Of a stretch of DNA of 64,000 bases, positions 28,313 through 37,793 are shown in pieces (positions within the stretch are counted from its first letter, which is position 1; each line of letters begins with the position of its first letter). Source of the DNA: Sulfitobacter sp. HGT1 (GTDB taxonomy: Bacteria; Pseudomonadota; Alphaproteobacteria; Rhodobacterales; Rhodobacteraceae); contig NZ_BLWI01000002.1 of assembly GCF_013282155.1 (NCBI RefSeq), positions 62,001-126,000 of the forward strand. The letters are read 5' to 3'. The notes under the pieces are model-generated. The model was not told the DNA's origin. It worked only from the letters and a program-made list of their open reading frames with translations, and made no database searches. A program made the position numbers and the translations under genes.

Positions 28313-29392
28313 ATGGCAAAAATCACCCTCGATAATCTGGCACATTCCTATCTGCCCAAACCCGTCACCGAAGACGATTTTGCGCTCAAGGAACTGAACC
28401 TTGATTGGTCCGACGGCGAAGCATATGCGCTGCTTGGGGCATCGGGCTGCGGCAAATCCACCCTGCTCAATATCATCTCTGGCCTGTTGCACCCCAGTCA
28501 GGGTCGCATCCTGTTTGATGACAAAGACATGACGATGGCCCCCACCACACAGCGCAATATCGCGCAGGTGTTCCAGTTTCCCGTGGTCTACGACACCATG
28601 ACCGTGCGCGACAATCTGGCGTTTCCGCTGCGCAACCGGGGTGCTGATCCGGCCTATATCAAGGACCGGGTGCAACAGATCGCCGCGATGATCGGGATGG
28701 AAGACACGTTGAACCGCAAGGCGCGCGGACTGACGGCAGATGCCAAGCAAAAGATATCGCTGGGCCGTGGCATGGTGCGCGAAGACGTGAATGCGTTGCT
28801 GTTTGACGAACCGCTGACCGTGATCGACCCGCATATGAAATGGGAATTGCGCACGCAGTTGAAATCGCTGCACCATGAATTCGGTCACACGATGATTTAC
28901 GTGACCCACGACCAGACCGAGGCGCTGACTTTTGCCGATAAGGTCGTCGTGATGTATGATGGCCGCGTCGTCCAGATGGGCACGCCGCAGGAATTGTTCG
29001 AAACGCCCGAGCATACGTTCGTCGGTTATTTCATCGGCTCTCCGGGTATGAACCTGCTGCCCGCGCAGGTGAATGGTGACAAGGCCGTGCTGGGCGGGAC
29101 AGAGATTTCGCTGGGCAAAGGTTTCGGCACACCAAAGGGCAATGTCGAACTGGGCGTGCGGCCCGAGTTCACCAGTTTGCACGCAGGCGGCAGCGGTCTG
29201 CCCGTCACCATCAAACGGGTCGAGGACGTAGGCCGCCACAAAATCGTGCGCGCCGATTTCCAAGGCACCGAGATCAACGTGATCGCTGCCGAAGGGGCTG
29301 AAATAACGCCCGATATGAACCGCATCGTGTTCGATCCCGCAGGTGTGAATGTGTATTCCGACAGCTGGCGCATCGCGCCGATGGGGGCTTGA
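28313..29392 (+). CDS. glpT: Glycerol ABC transporter ATP-binding subunit 2
   Basis: A 359-residue ABC ATPase with a canonical Walker A (GASGCGKSTLL), Walker B (ALLFDEPLTVIDP) and H-loop (VTHDQTEALTFADK, histidine near residue 199). The signature position near 140, normally LSGGQ, reads LTADAKQK. This is the reverse of GlpS, which has LSGGQ but no histidine. The C-terminal MalK-like domain is present. Not to be confused with the major-facilitator glycerol-3-phosphate antiporter also called GlpT; the name here follows the rhizobial glpPQSTUV operon. Eleven base pairs separate it from glpS. Confidence 0.9.
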   Translation: MAKITLDNLAHSYLPKPVTEDDFALKELNLDWSDGEAYALLGASGCGKSTLLNIISGLLHPSQGRILFDDKDMTMAPTTQRNIAQVFQFPVVYDTMTVRDNLAFPLRNRGADPAYIKDRVQQIAAMIGMEDTLNRKARGLTADAKQKISLGRGMVREDVNALLFDEPLTVIDPHMKWELRTQLKSLHHEFGHTMIYVTHDQTEALTFADKVVVMYDGRVVQMGTPQELFETPEHTFVGYFIGSPGMNLLPAQVNGDKAVLGGTEISLGKGFGTPKGNVELGVRPEFTSLHAGGSGLPVTIKRVEDVGRHKIVRADFQGTEINVIAAEGAEITPDMNRIVFDPAGVNVYSDSWRIAPMGA

Positions 29393-29394
29393 TC

Positions 29395-30266
29395 ATGAAC
29401 AAGACAGTCAATCAAAAAGCATGGTTTCTTGTTCTGCCCGTGCTGGTGCTGGTCGCCTTTTCTGCCGTCATCCCGCTGATGACCGTGGTGAATTATTCGG
29501 TCCAAGACACCTTTGGCAACAATCAGTTCTTCTGGGCGGGGCTTGAGTGGTTCGAGGAAATGCTTGGCTCTGAACGGATGTGGGATGCTCTGGGGCGTCA
29601 GATCATCTTTTCGCTGATCATCTTGGCCATCGAAATTCCGCTTGGCATCTTTGTCGCGCTCAACATGCCCAAGAAAGGGTTCTGGGCATCGCTGTGTCTG
29701 GTGCTGATGTCGTTGCCGCTGCTGATCCCGTGGAACGTGGTTGGCACGATCTGGCAGATCTTTGGCCGCGTCGATATCGGCCTGTTGGGGCACACGCTGG
29801 CAGCACTTGGCATTGATTACAACTATACGCAGGATTCCACCGCCGCCTGGATCACAGTCATCGTGATGGATGTCTGGCACTGGACGTCGCTGGTGGCCCT
29901 GCTGGCCTATGCCGGTCTGCAATCCATCCCCGACGCCTATTACCAAGCCGCGAAAATCGATCAGGCAAGCCGCTGGAAAGTGTTCCGCTTTATCGAGCTG
30001 CCCAAGATCATGGGCGTGTTGATGATCGCCATTCTGCTGCGGTTTATGGACAGCTTCATGATCTACACCGAACCGTTTGTGGTCACGGGCGGTGGCCCCG
30101 GCAACGCGACAACCTTCCTGTCGATCGATCTGGTCAAGATGGCCCTGGGGCAGTTCGACCTTGGCCCCGCGGCGGCGTTCTCGATCATGTATTACCTGGT
30201 GATCCTGCTGGTGTCTTACGTGTTCTACACCGTCATGACGAACCTTGATAAAAGGGATGGCAACTG

Positions 30267-30267
<1 letters not shown>
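29395..30267 (+). CDS. glpP: Glycerol ABC transporter permease 1
   Basis: A 290-residue MalF-type permease with six hydrophobic segments and the coupling loop IPDAYYQAAKIDQASRWKVF near residue 187. The ATG at 29395 has GGGGG seven bases upstream and is preferred over an in-frame TTG at 29389. It overlaps glpQ by one base. It resembles the orphan permease at 23610-24476. It sits in the inner membrane with GlpQ and the two ATPases. Confidence 0.92.
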
Positions 30268-31115
<848 letters not shown>

Positions 31116-31127
31116 GGGAGAAACCTA

Positions 31128-31400
31128 ATGGAATGGATGGCATGGACATGGCCGACCGCCACTTTCTTCGCAATCATTGCGGCCACATTGGTGACCTTCA
31201 CCGTGCTGGCAATCAAATTTCCCGAAACGCCGCGCAACGGTGTTTTGGGGATCGAAACGACCCGTGGTGACCGTCTTTTCATCACGCTGCTGGGTTCGGC
31301 CTTTATCAATCTGGCCTGGCTCGGACTGCTCAGCGCACCCCAATGGGGGGCACTGATTGTGTGTTTCTTCTACGCCATCGCGGTTTTTCGCTGGGTGTAG
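31128..31400 (+). CDS. glpU: Small membrane protein GlpU (DUF2160)
   Basis: A 90-residue, mostly hydrophobic protein with three membrane segments: WPTATFFAIIAATLVTFTVL, then GSAFINLAWLGLLS, then LIVCFFYAIAVFRWV. The central loop contains FPETPRNGVLGIETTRGDRL, typical of the DUF2160 proteins found between permeases and binding protein in glycerol operons. It is 12 bp after glpQ. Its job in the transporter is not known from the sequence. Confidence 0.88.
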   Translation: MEWMAWTWPTATFFAIIAATLVTFTVLAIKFPETPRNGVLGIETTRGDRLFITLLGSAFINLAWLGLLSAPQWGALIVCFFYAIAVFRWV

Positions 31401-31467
31401 TCGATCAGGTACCCCGGCGTGCAAGAACCGGGCTGCTTTCACTGTTCTAATTTAGGGAGGAACAACA

Positions 31468-33189
31468 ATGAACTTGCGACTTAAAGGAACCACGGCGATC
31501 GGGCTTGCTGCTTGCATGCTTGGCGCGCCTGCGTTCGCAGACATGAATGCCGCAAAGGCATTCCTTGATAGCGAGATCGGCGATCTGTCAACGCTGTCCC
31601 GCGCCGACCAGGAAGCCGAACTTCAGTTTTTCGTAGATGCGGCAGAGCCCTACAAAGGCATGTCCATCAACGTGGTCTCCGAGACAATCGGCACCCACGA
31701 ATACGAAGCCAACGTTCTGGCCCCCGCGTTCGAGGCCATCACCGGCATCAAGGTCACACATGACCTGATCGGCGAAGGCGACGTTGTTGAAAAGCTGCAA
31801 ACGCAAATGCAGTCGGGCGAAAACATCTATGACGCCTATATCAACGACTCCGACCTGATCGGCACCCACTGGCGGTACCAGCAGGCGCGCAACCTGACCG
31901 ACTGGATGTCGGGCGAAGGTGCGGCTGTGACAAACCCCAACCTCGATCTCGAAGATTTCATCGGTCTGTCCTTCACGACCGGTCCCGATGGCAAGGTCTA
32001 CCAACTGCCCGACCAGCAGTTCGCGAACCTGTACTGGTTCCGCTACGATTGGTTTAACGACGAACAGAACAAGGCCGACTTCAAGGCGAAATACGGCTAT
32101 GATCTGGGTGTTCCGGTCAACTGGTCTGCCTATGAGGACATCGCTGAATTCTTCACCGGTCGCGATCTGTCGCGTCTTGGCGTCGAAGGCGAAGTCTTTG
32201 GCAACATGGACTACGGCAAGAAAGACCCGTCACTGGGTTGGCGTTACACTGACGCGTGGCTGTCCATGGCTGGCGTTGGTGACGTGGGCGAACCAAACGG
32301 TCTGCCCGTCGACGAATGGGGTATCCGCGTCAACGAGAAATCACAGCCCGTCGGGTCGTGCGTTGCGCGTGGTGGTGCCACAAACGGGCCAGCGGCTGTT
32401 TACGCTGTGACCAAAGCAATCGAATGGCTGCAAAAATATTCGCCGCCTGCCGCTGCCGGTATGACATTCTCTGAAGCGGGCCCAATCCCTGCCCAAGGTA
32501 ACGTCGCCCAGCAGATGTTCTGGTACACTGCCTTTACCGCAGCATCCGTTGAACCTGATCTGCCCGTGATGAACGAAGACGGCACGCCAAAATGGCGCAT
32601 GGCCCCTTCGCCACACGGTTCATACTGGGTTGAGGGCACCAAGATCGGCTACCAAGACGCCGGTTCCTGGACGCTGATGGAATCCACACCTGTGGACCGT
32701 GCACAAGCCGCCTGGCTTTATGCGCAATTCGTCACCTCCAAGACTGTGGACGTAAAGAAAAGCCATGTTGGTCTGACATTCATCCGTGAATCCACGATCC
32801 AGCACCAAAGCTTTACCGATCGCGCGCCTAAACTGGGTGGCCTGATCGAATTCTACCGTTCGCCTGCACGGGTTCAGTGGTCGCCAACCGGCACCAACGT
32901 CCCTGACTATCCAAAGCTGGCCCAACTGTGGTGGCAGAACATCGGCGACGCAATGTCCGGTGCGAAAACCCCGCAAGAAGCGCTGGATTCCCTTTGCGCC
33001 GATCAGGAAAAAGTCCTGATCCGTCTTGAGCGTGCAGGGGTTCAGGGTGAACTTGGCCCGGTGATGAACGAAGAAAAGGATGCGGAGTACTGGCTGTCGC
33101 AGCCCGGTTCGCCAAAGCCGAAGCTTGAAAACGAAGATGAAACGCCCGTCACTGTTTCCTATGACGAGTTGATCAAATCCTGGCAGTAA
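31468..33189 (+). CDS. glpV: Periplasmic glycerol-binding protein of the ABC transporter
   Basis: A 573-residue solute-binding protein, longer than the usual 400-450 of the family. The signal peptide is MNLRLKGTTAIGLAACMLGAPAFA. The two-lobe fold is indicated by VVSETIGTHEYEANVLAPAF, then GPDGKVYQLPDQQFANLYWF and the hinge-proximal VNWSAYEDIAEFF. A GGAGG site precedes the ATG. It delivers substrate to GlpPQ. Its codon and repeat properties are unremarkable. It is followed by two hairpins before glpK, which may raise its message level relative to downstream genes. Confidence 0.9.
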   Translation: MNLRLKGTTAIGLAACMLGAPAFADMNAAKAFLDSEIGDLSTLSRADQEAELQFFVDAAEPYKGMSINVVSETIGTHEYEANVLAPAFEAITGIKVTHDLIGEGDVVEKLQTQMQSGENIYDAYINDSDLIGTHWRYQQARNLTDWMSGEGAAVTNPNLDLEDFIGLSFTTGPDGKVYQLPDQQFANLYWFRYDWFNDEQNKADFKAKYGYDLGVPVNWSAYEDIAEFFTGRDLSRLGVEGEVFGNMDYGKKDPSLGWRYTDAWLSMAGVGDVGEPNGLPVDEWGIRVNEKSQPVGSCVARGGATNGPAAVYAVTKAIEWLQKYSPPAAAGMTFSEAGPIPAQGNVAQQMFWYTAFTAASVEPDLPVMNEDGTPKWRMAPSPHGSYWVEGTKIGYQDAGSWTLMESTPVDRAQAAWLYAQFVTSKTVDVKKSHVGLTFIRESTIQHQSFTDRAPKLGGLIEFYRSPARVQWSPTGTNVPDYPKLAQLWWQNIGDAMSGAKTPQEALDSLCADQEKVLIRLERAGVQGELGPVMNEEKDAEYWLSQPGSPKPKLENEDETPVTVSYDELIKSWQ

Positions 33190-33198
33190 ACGACCTTT

Positions 33199-33222
33199 CC
33201 GGGGCCACGAAACTGGCCCCGG
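33199..33222 (+). terminator. Hairpin downstream of glpV
   Basis: The nine-bp perfect stem CCGGGGCCA / TGGCCCCGG has a six-base loop, ten bp after the glpV stop. No T tract follows, so it is more likely an mRNA-stabilising structure than a terminator. Confidence 0.55.
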
Positions 33223-33271
33223 ACCTTCCCAACTTCTTGAACCGTCGGGGCAATTAGCCGATGGTCAGATC

Positions 33272-33303
33272 AGCGGCTGGTTCTCGTGCCGGCCGCTTTT
33301 TTT
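33272..33303 (+). terminator. Rho-independent terminator-like hairpin before glpK
   Basis: AGCGGCTGG pairs with CCGGCCGCT (one G-U pair), loop of eight, followed by seven T. It is a textbook intrinsic terminator 24 bp before the glpK start, which makes glpK expression depend on readthrough or on another promoter. Confidence 0.75.
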
Positions 33304-33326
33304 CACCTAACGCAACGGGGATTCAC

Positions 33327-34814
33327 ATGACCTATATTCTTGCAATTGATCAGGGCACAACGTCGACCCGTGCGATCGTATTTGATGGCGCGATGGCTGT
33401 GACCGCCCAAGCGCAGCAAGAATTCCCCCAGCATTTTCCGCAATCGGGCTGGGTTGAACATGACCCCGCGAATTTGTGGGACACCACCGTCGCGACCTGC
33501 CGCGATGCCATTGCAGGCGCGGGCATTGCTGCATCTGATATTTCCGGCATCGGCATCACCAACCAGCGCGAAACCGTCATTGTCTGGGACAAGACAACAG
33601 GCACCCCCATTTACAACGCCATCGTCTGGCAAGACCGCCGCACAGCCAACACCTGTCGGACCCTGCGCGATGCCGGTCACGAACCGATGATCACCGCACG
33701 CACCGGCCTGTTGCTGGACCCGTATTTTTCGGCCAGCAAACTGGGCTGGATTCTAGACCATGTTGACGGTGCCCGCGACCGCGCTGCCAAGGGCGAATTG
33801 CTGTTTGGCACTGTCGATTGTTTTCTGATCTGGAAGCTGACCGGCGGGGCCGTCCATGCCACCGACGCCACCAATGCCGCGCGCACCATGCTCTATGACA
33901 TTCACAAAGGCCGGTGGAGCCAGACCATCTGCGGCCTGCTCAACATCCCCATGGAAATGCTGCCCGAGGTCAAGGATTGCGCCGCCGATTTCGGCCTGAC
34001 ACAAGCCGGTATCCTTGGCAGCGCGGTCCCGATCTACGGCGTTGCGGGCGACCAGCAGGCAGCCACCATCGGGCAGGCCTGCTTTGAACCGGGCATGTTG
34101 AAATCGACCTATGGCACGGGGTGTTTTGCGCTGCTCAATACCGGCGACACGCCTGTGCAATCGAACAACCGCTTGCTGACGACCATCGCCTATCAACTGG
34201 ACGGCAAACCCACCTACGCGCTTGAGGGGTCTATTTTTGTCGCCGGTGCTGTGGTGCAATGGCTACGGGACGGGTTGAAAATCATCTCGGACGCGGCACA
34301 GACCCAAGCGCTGGCCGAACAGGCCGATCCGCATCAAAACGTCATTCTTGTGCCTGCCTTTGTCGGCCTTGGCGCGCCCTATTGGAACCCCGATTGCCGC
34401 GGGGCCACCTTTGGGCTGACCCGTGGCACCGGCCCTGCCGAGATGGCCAAGGCGGCCCTAGAAAGCGTCGGCTTCCAGACCCGTGACCTGCTCGAGGCGA
34501 TGTCGGCGGATTGGAAAGCCACTGGCGTACAGCCCACCTTGCGCGTGGATGGTGGCATGTCGGCAAATGACTGGGCGATGCAGTTTCTGTCCGACATCAT
34601 CGCAGCCCCCGTGGACCGCCCGGTGAACCACGAAACCACGGCCCTTGGTGTGGCGTGGCTGGCGGGGATGCGGGCGGGGGTTTACCCCGATCAACAAGGC
34701 TTTGCCGCCGCATGGGCCCGCGAGACGCAATTTGCCCCCCACATGGACGAACCCCTGCGCGATCAAAAATACAGCGCGTGGAAACGGGCCGTTCAGGCTA
34801 CGCTCAGCGTCTGA
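33327..34814 (+). CDS. glpK: Glycerol kinase
   Basis: GlpK phosphorylates glycerol to glycerol 3-phosphate with ATP, trapping it inside the cell. From the ATG at 33327 ([20 protein letters not shown]) the product is 495 residues. The FGGY motifs are seen: [13 protein letters not shown] for phosphate, [35 protein letters not shown] [15 protein letters not shown], and [22 protein letters not shown]. The upstream in-frame extension is not conserved-looking and spans a terminator. It completes the pathway started by the GlpSTPQUV transporter. Confidence 0.95.
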   Translation: MTYILAIDQGTTSTRAIVFDGAMAVTAQAQQEFPQHFPQSGWVEHDPANLWDTTVATCRDAIAGAGIAASDISGIGITNQRETVIVWDKTTGTPIYNAIVWQDRRTANTCRTLRDAGHEPMITARTGLLLDPYFSASKLGWILDHVDGARDRAAKGELLFGTVDCFLIWKLTGGAVHATDATNAARTMLYDIHKGRWSQTICGLLNIPMEMLPEVKDCAADFGLTQAGILGSAVPIYGVAGDQQAATIGQACFEPGMLKSTYGTGCFALLNTGDTPVQSNNRLLTTIAYQLDGKPTYALEGSIFVAGAVVQWLRDGLKIISDAAQTQALAEQADPHQNVILVPAFVGLGAPYWNPDCRGATFGLTRGTGPAEMAKAALESVGFQTRDLLEAMSADWKATGVQPTLRVDGGMSANDWAMQFLSDIIAAPVDRPVNHETTALGVAWLAGMRAGVYPDQQGFAAAWARETQFAPHMDEPLRDQKYSAWKRAVQATLSV

Positions 34815-34843
34815 TTGCCCGCCACTGCACAAGGATCTTTCGC

Positions 34844-35986
34844 ATGTTTTCATTCTTCAGCCCCCAAGCGATCCACTTTGGCCGGGGTCAAAGCGCGCAA
34901 ACCCCCGATTTGGCAAAAACCTTCGGGGGCAACGTGCTGTTGGTGCACGGGGCGACCGTGCGGCGGGCAAAATGGCTGATCGACAGGTGCAAACAGACCG
35001 GACTGACGGTGCGGACCCTTGCCTGCAAAACCGAACCCAGCCTGCCCGATATCGAAGGGGCCTTGGCCGACCTCAAAGGGTTTTCCCCTGATGTCGTTAT
35101 CGCCTTGGGCGGCGGCGCGGTGATTGATTTTGGCAAGGCACTGGCGGCACTGATCCCCTGCTCTGCCCCGCCGCAAGACTATCTGGAGGTCGTGGGAACC
35201 GGACGCCCGCTTGACCACGCCCCGCTGCCAATGATCGCGCTGCCCACCACCGCTGGCACCGGCGCAGAGGTCACCAAGAACGCGGTGATTTCGGTGCCCG
35301 AACAGGGTATCAAGGTCAGCCTGCGCGACCAGAGGATGATCCCCGACATTGCCATCGTCGATGCCGGTTTGATGCAAGGGGCCCCGCGCCGCGTTGCGCT
35401 TGCGGCGGGGCTCGATGCCATTACCCAAGTCATCGAACCCTATCTTTCGATCAAGGCAAACCCGATGACCGATGCCCTGTGCCTGTCGGCCATCCCCACC
35501 GGCCTTGGCGCGATCAGGGAGTTGGTCGAAAACGATGCGCCCGCTGCTTGGGATGACATGGCGCGGGTCAGCACTTGGGGCGGGCTGGCGCTGGCCAATG
35601 CCGGTCTGGGGGCTGTGCATGGTTTTGCCGGTGTGATCGGCGGCAGAACCAACGCGCCCCATGGCGAAATTTGCGGCGCGCTTTTACCGGCGGTTCTGGC
35701 CTCCCATATGCGCAAGGCAGAGGCCGGGACAGAGCTTCACCGCCGCCTGATCTGGGTTTTGGTGCAGATCGACCTTCAGTTCGGCGACGGCACTGATGGT
35801 GCGGGGCTGGCGCAGTTGAAAGCATGGTCGCGCAAGATGGGCCTGCGGGGGCTGGCAGAAATGGGCGTGATCAAGGCCGATCTGAACGACATCGCGCAGG
35901 CTTCGGCCGGGGCGTCGTCGATGAAGGGAAACCCCTTTGCCCTGTCACAGTCAGAACTGGTCGAGATCTTGGTGGACGCCCGCTAA
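34844..35986 (+). CDS. Iron-containing alcohol dehydrogenase family protein
   Basis: A 380-residue member of the iron-type (group III) alcohol dehydrogenase family, which oxidises or reduces alcohols and polyols with NAD(P). The nucleotide-binding LGGGAVIDFGKALAA is near residue 90, then MIALPTTAGTGAEVTKNAV, and a metal-binding segment VHGFAGVIGGRTNAPHGEICG near 260-275 with two histidines. The ATG at 34844 has AAGGA upstream. It starts 29 bp after glpK, so glycerol, 1,3-propanediol or an aldehyde are possible substrates. The exact substrate is not known; maleylacetate reductases share this fold. Confidence 0.82.
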   Translation: MFSFFSPQAIHFGRGQSAQTPDLAKTFGGNVLLVHGATVRRAKWLIDRCKQTGLTVRTLACKTEPSLPDIEGALADLKGFSPDVVIALGGGAVIDFGKALAALIPCSAPPQDYLEVVGTGRPLDHAPLPMIALPTTAGTGAEVTKNAVISVPEQGIKVSLRDQRMIPDIAIVDAGLMQGAPRRVALAAGLDAITQVIEPYLSIKANPMTDALCLSAIPTGLGAIRELVENDAPAAWDDMARVSTWGGLALANAGLGAVHGFAGVIGGRTNAPHGEICGALLPAVLASHMRKAEAGTELHRRLIWVLVQIDLQFGDGTDGAGLAQLKAWSRKMGLRGLAEMGVIKADLNDIAQASAGASSMKGNPFALSQSELVEILVDAR

Positions 35987-35993
35987 CAGCCGC

Positions 35994-36206
35994 CTATTTA
36001 TACTGTTCCCGACGGTCGCCAAAGGCCCGCACCCGTTTGCGCCACGACCGGTAGCTGCCGGGCTTCAGGCTCTCGCGCATCAGCGCCTTTACCTGTTTGT
36101 CGCCCAAGCCGTATTCGCCTTTGATATCGGCAAAGCTGACATGGTCAGACAGCGCCATCTGCACGATGTCGTCGATATGGGCGGGGGAAAGCGTCTTTGG
36201 ATCCAT
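35994..36206 (-). CDS. DUF2805 family small protein
   Basis: A 70-residue basic protein. The pattern LSPAHIDDIVQMALSDHVSF then YGLGDKQVKALMRESLKPGS and WRKRV matches the DUF2805 (TIGR03643) family, whose members look like small helix-turn-helix proteins. The role is unknown. It converges on the alcohol dehydrogenase gene with seven bp between stops. Confidence 0.85.
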   Translation of the reverse strand: MDPKTLSPAHIDDIVQMALSDHVSFADIKGEYGLGDKQVKALMRESLKPGSYRSWRKRVRAFGDRREQYK

Positions 36207-36267
36207 GAGAGGTCAAATAGCGGCGCACGGGATCAAGGCAAGCCGTGACCTGCGCGCCGCGACTGTA

Positions 36268-37782
36268 TCAGCCTGTAAACAAGTCCTTGAACTGGTCTCG
36301 CAGCGCTTTTTTCTGCACTTTGCCCATGGTGTTGCGGGGCAGTTCGGGCATCACGATCATCTTTTGCGGATGTTTGAACCGCGCCAGCGAGGTGGCGATA
36401 TGTGCCTTGATCGCATCCAGATCGGGCTGGCCATCGGGTGACGGCACCAGAATCGCGACGACCGTTTCCCCGAAATCGGGATGCGGCACGCCGATCACAG
36501 CGGATTCCAGCACGTTTTCTTCCTCGTCCAGCAGCAGTTCGATTTCCTTGGGATAGATGTTGTAGCCACCCGAAATGATCAGATCCTTGTTGCGCCCGAC
36601 GATACTGACATAGCCGTCTTCGTCGATCTGCCCCAAATCGCCGGTGATAAAGAACCCGTCCGGGCGCAGTTCCTCGGCGGTCTTTTCCGGCATCTGCCAA
36701 TAGCCCTTGAACACGTTTGGCCCACGGACTTCGATCTCGCCGATCTCGCCCTGGGGCAAGGTTTCACCGGTCTTGCTGTCGGTGATCTTCAGCTCCACCC
36801 CCGGCAATGGAAAGCCGACAGTGCCCGCCCGCCGTTCGCCCGCATAGGGGTTGGAGGTGTTCATGTTGGTTTCGGTCATGCCATAGCGTTCAAGGATGCG
36901 CAGGCCGGTCAGCTTTTCAAACTGCACATGGGTTTCGGCCAAAAGCGGTGCGCTGCCGGAAACGAACAACCGCATATGCGCCACCAGTTCCTTGGTGAAC
37001 CGCTTGTCGCCCAGCAACCGCGTGTAAAAGGTCGGCACGCCCATCAGCGTCGTCGCTTTGGGCAGATGTTCAATGATCTGATCGACGTTAAAGGCGGGCA
37101 GAAAGATCATCTGGCCGCCCGCAAGCAAGGTGATGTTCGACGCCACAAACAGGCCGTGGGTGTGAAAGATCGGTAGGGCATGCAGCAAAACATCGTCTTG
37201 TGTGAATTGCCATTCGGCCACCAAGGTTTGCGCATTCGACAGCAGGTTGCCTTGGGTCAGCATCGCCCCTTTGGAACGGCCGGTGGTGCCCGAAGTGTAC
37301 AAAAACGCCGCCAGATCATCCAGGCTGCGGTCAACGGTGGCAAAGCTGTCGGGCATGGTGGCTGCCACATCGGCAAATGTGCCCGACCCGTCCGCATTCA
37401 TCGTCGCCAGTTCCGCACCGCAGGCCTTGGCCACGGGGACCATGCCTGCGTGTTTGGACTGATCGCACAGCACCAACCGCGCACCGCTGTTTTCAACGAA
37501 ATACGACACCTCTTCGGGGGTGTAGGCCGTGTTGAGCGGCAAAAAGATAACGCCGGCTTGCGCACAGGCGGCATAGACGGCCAGGGCTTGCGGGGATTTG
37601 GCGATTTGCACGGCCAGACGGTCACCGGGGACAAGGCCGAATTTGGTCAAGGCACCGGCGTATTGCGCGGCCATGCGCAGGAAGTCGGCATAGGTGATGG
37701 TCTGCCCGTCCGGCAGGTGCAAAAACACCTGCGACTTGCCAGCGTGTTTCCCAAAAAGACTATCAAAAAGCGGATTAGCCAT
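36268..37782 (-). CDS. matB: Malonyl-CoA synthetase
   Basis: MatB is an acyl-adenylate-forming enzyme that makes malonyl-CoA from malonate, CoA and ATP in the cytoplasm. The 504-residue product shows the ANL superfamily motifs: FLYTSGTTGRSKGAMLTQGN near residue 158, RILERYGMTETNM near 300, FFITGDLGQIDEDGYVSIVG near 378 and PRNTMGKVQKKAL with the C-terminal lysine. It follows the malonyl-CoA decarboxylase gene by 11 bp in the same direction, and a TRAP transporter is upstream, which together support malonate as the substrate. Confidence 0.93.
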   Translation of the reverse strand: MANPLFDSLFGKHAGKSQVFLHLPDGQTITYADFLRMAAQYAGALTKFGLVPGDRLAVQIAKSPQALAVYAACAQAGVIFLPLNTAYTPEEVSYFVENSGARLVLCDQSKHAGMVPVAKACGAELATMNADGSGTFADVAATMPDSFATVDRSLDDLAAFLYTSGTTGRSKGAMLTQGNLLSNAQTLVAEWQFTQDDVLLHALPIFHTHGLFVASNITLLAGGQMIFLPAFNVDQIIEHLPKATTLMGVPTFYTRLLGDKRFTKELVAHMRLFVSGSAPLLAETHVQFEKLTGLRILERYGMTETNMNTSNPYAGERRAGTVGFPLPGVELKITDSKTGETLPQGEIGEIEVRGPNVFKGYWQMPEKTAEELRPDGFFITGDLGQIDEDGYVSIVGRNKDLIISGGYNIYPKEIELLLDEEENVLESAVIGVPHPDFGETVVAILVPSPDGQPDLDAIKAHIATSLARFKHPQKMIVMPELPRNTMGKVQKKALRDQFKDLFTG

Positions 37783-37793
37783 TTTTCAAATTC

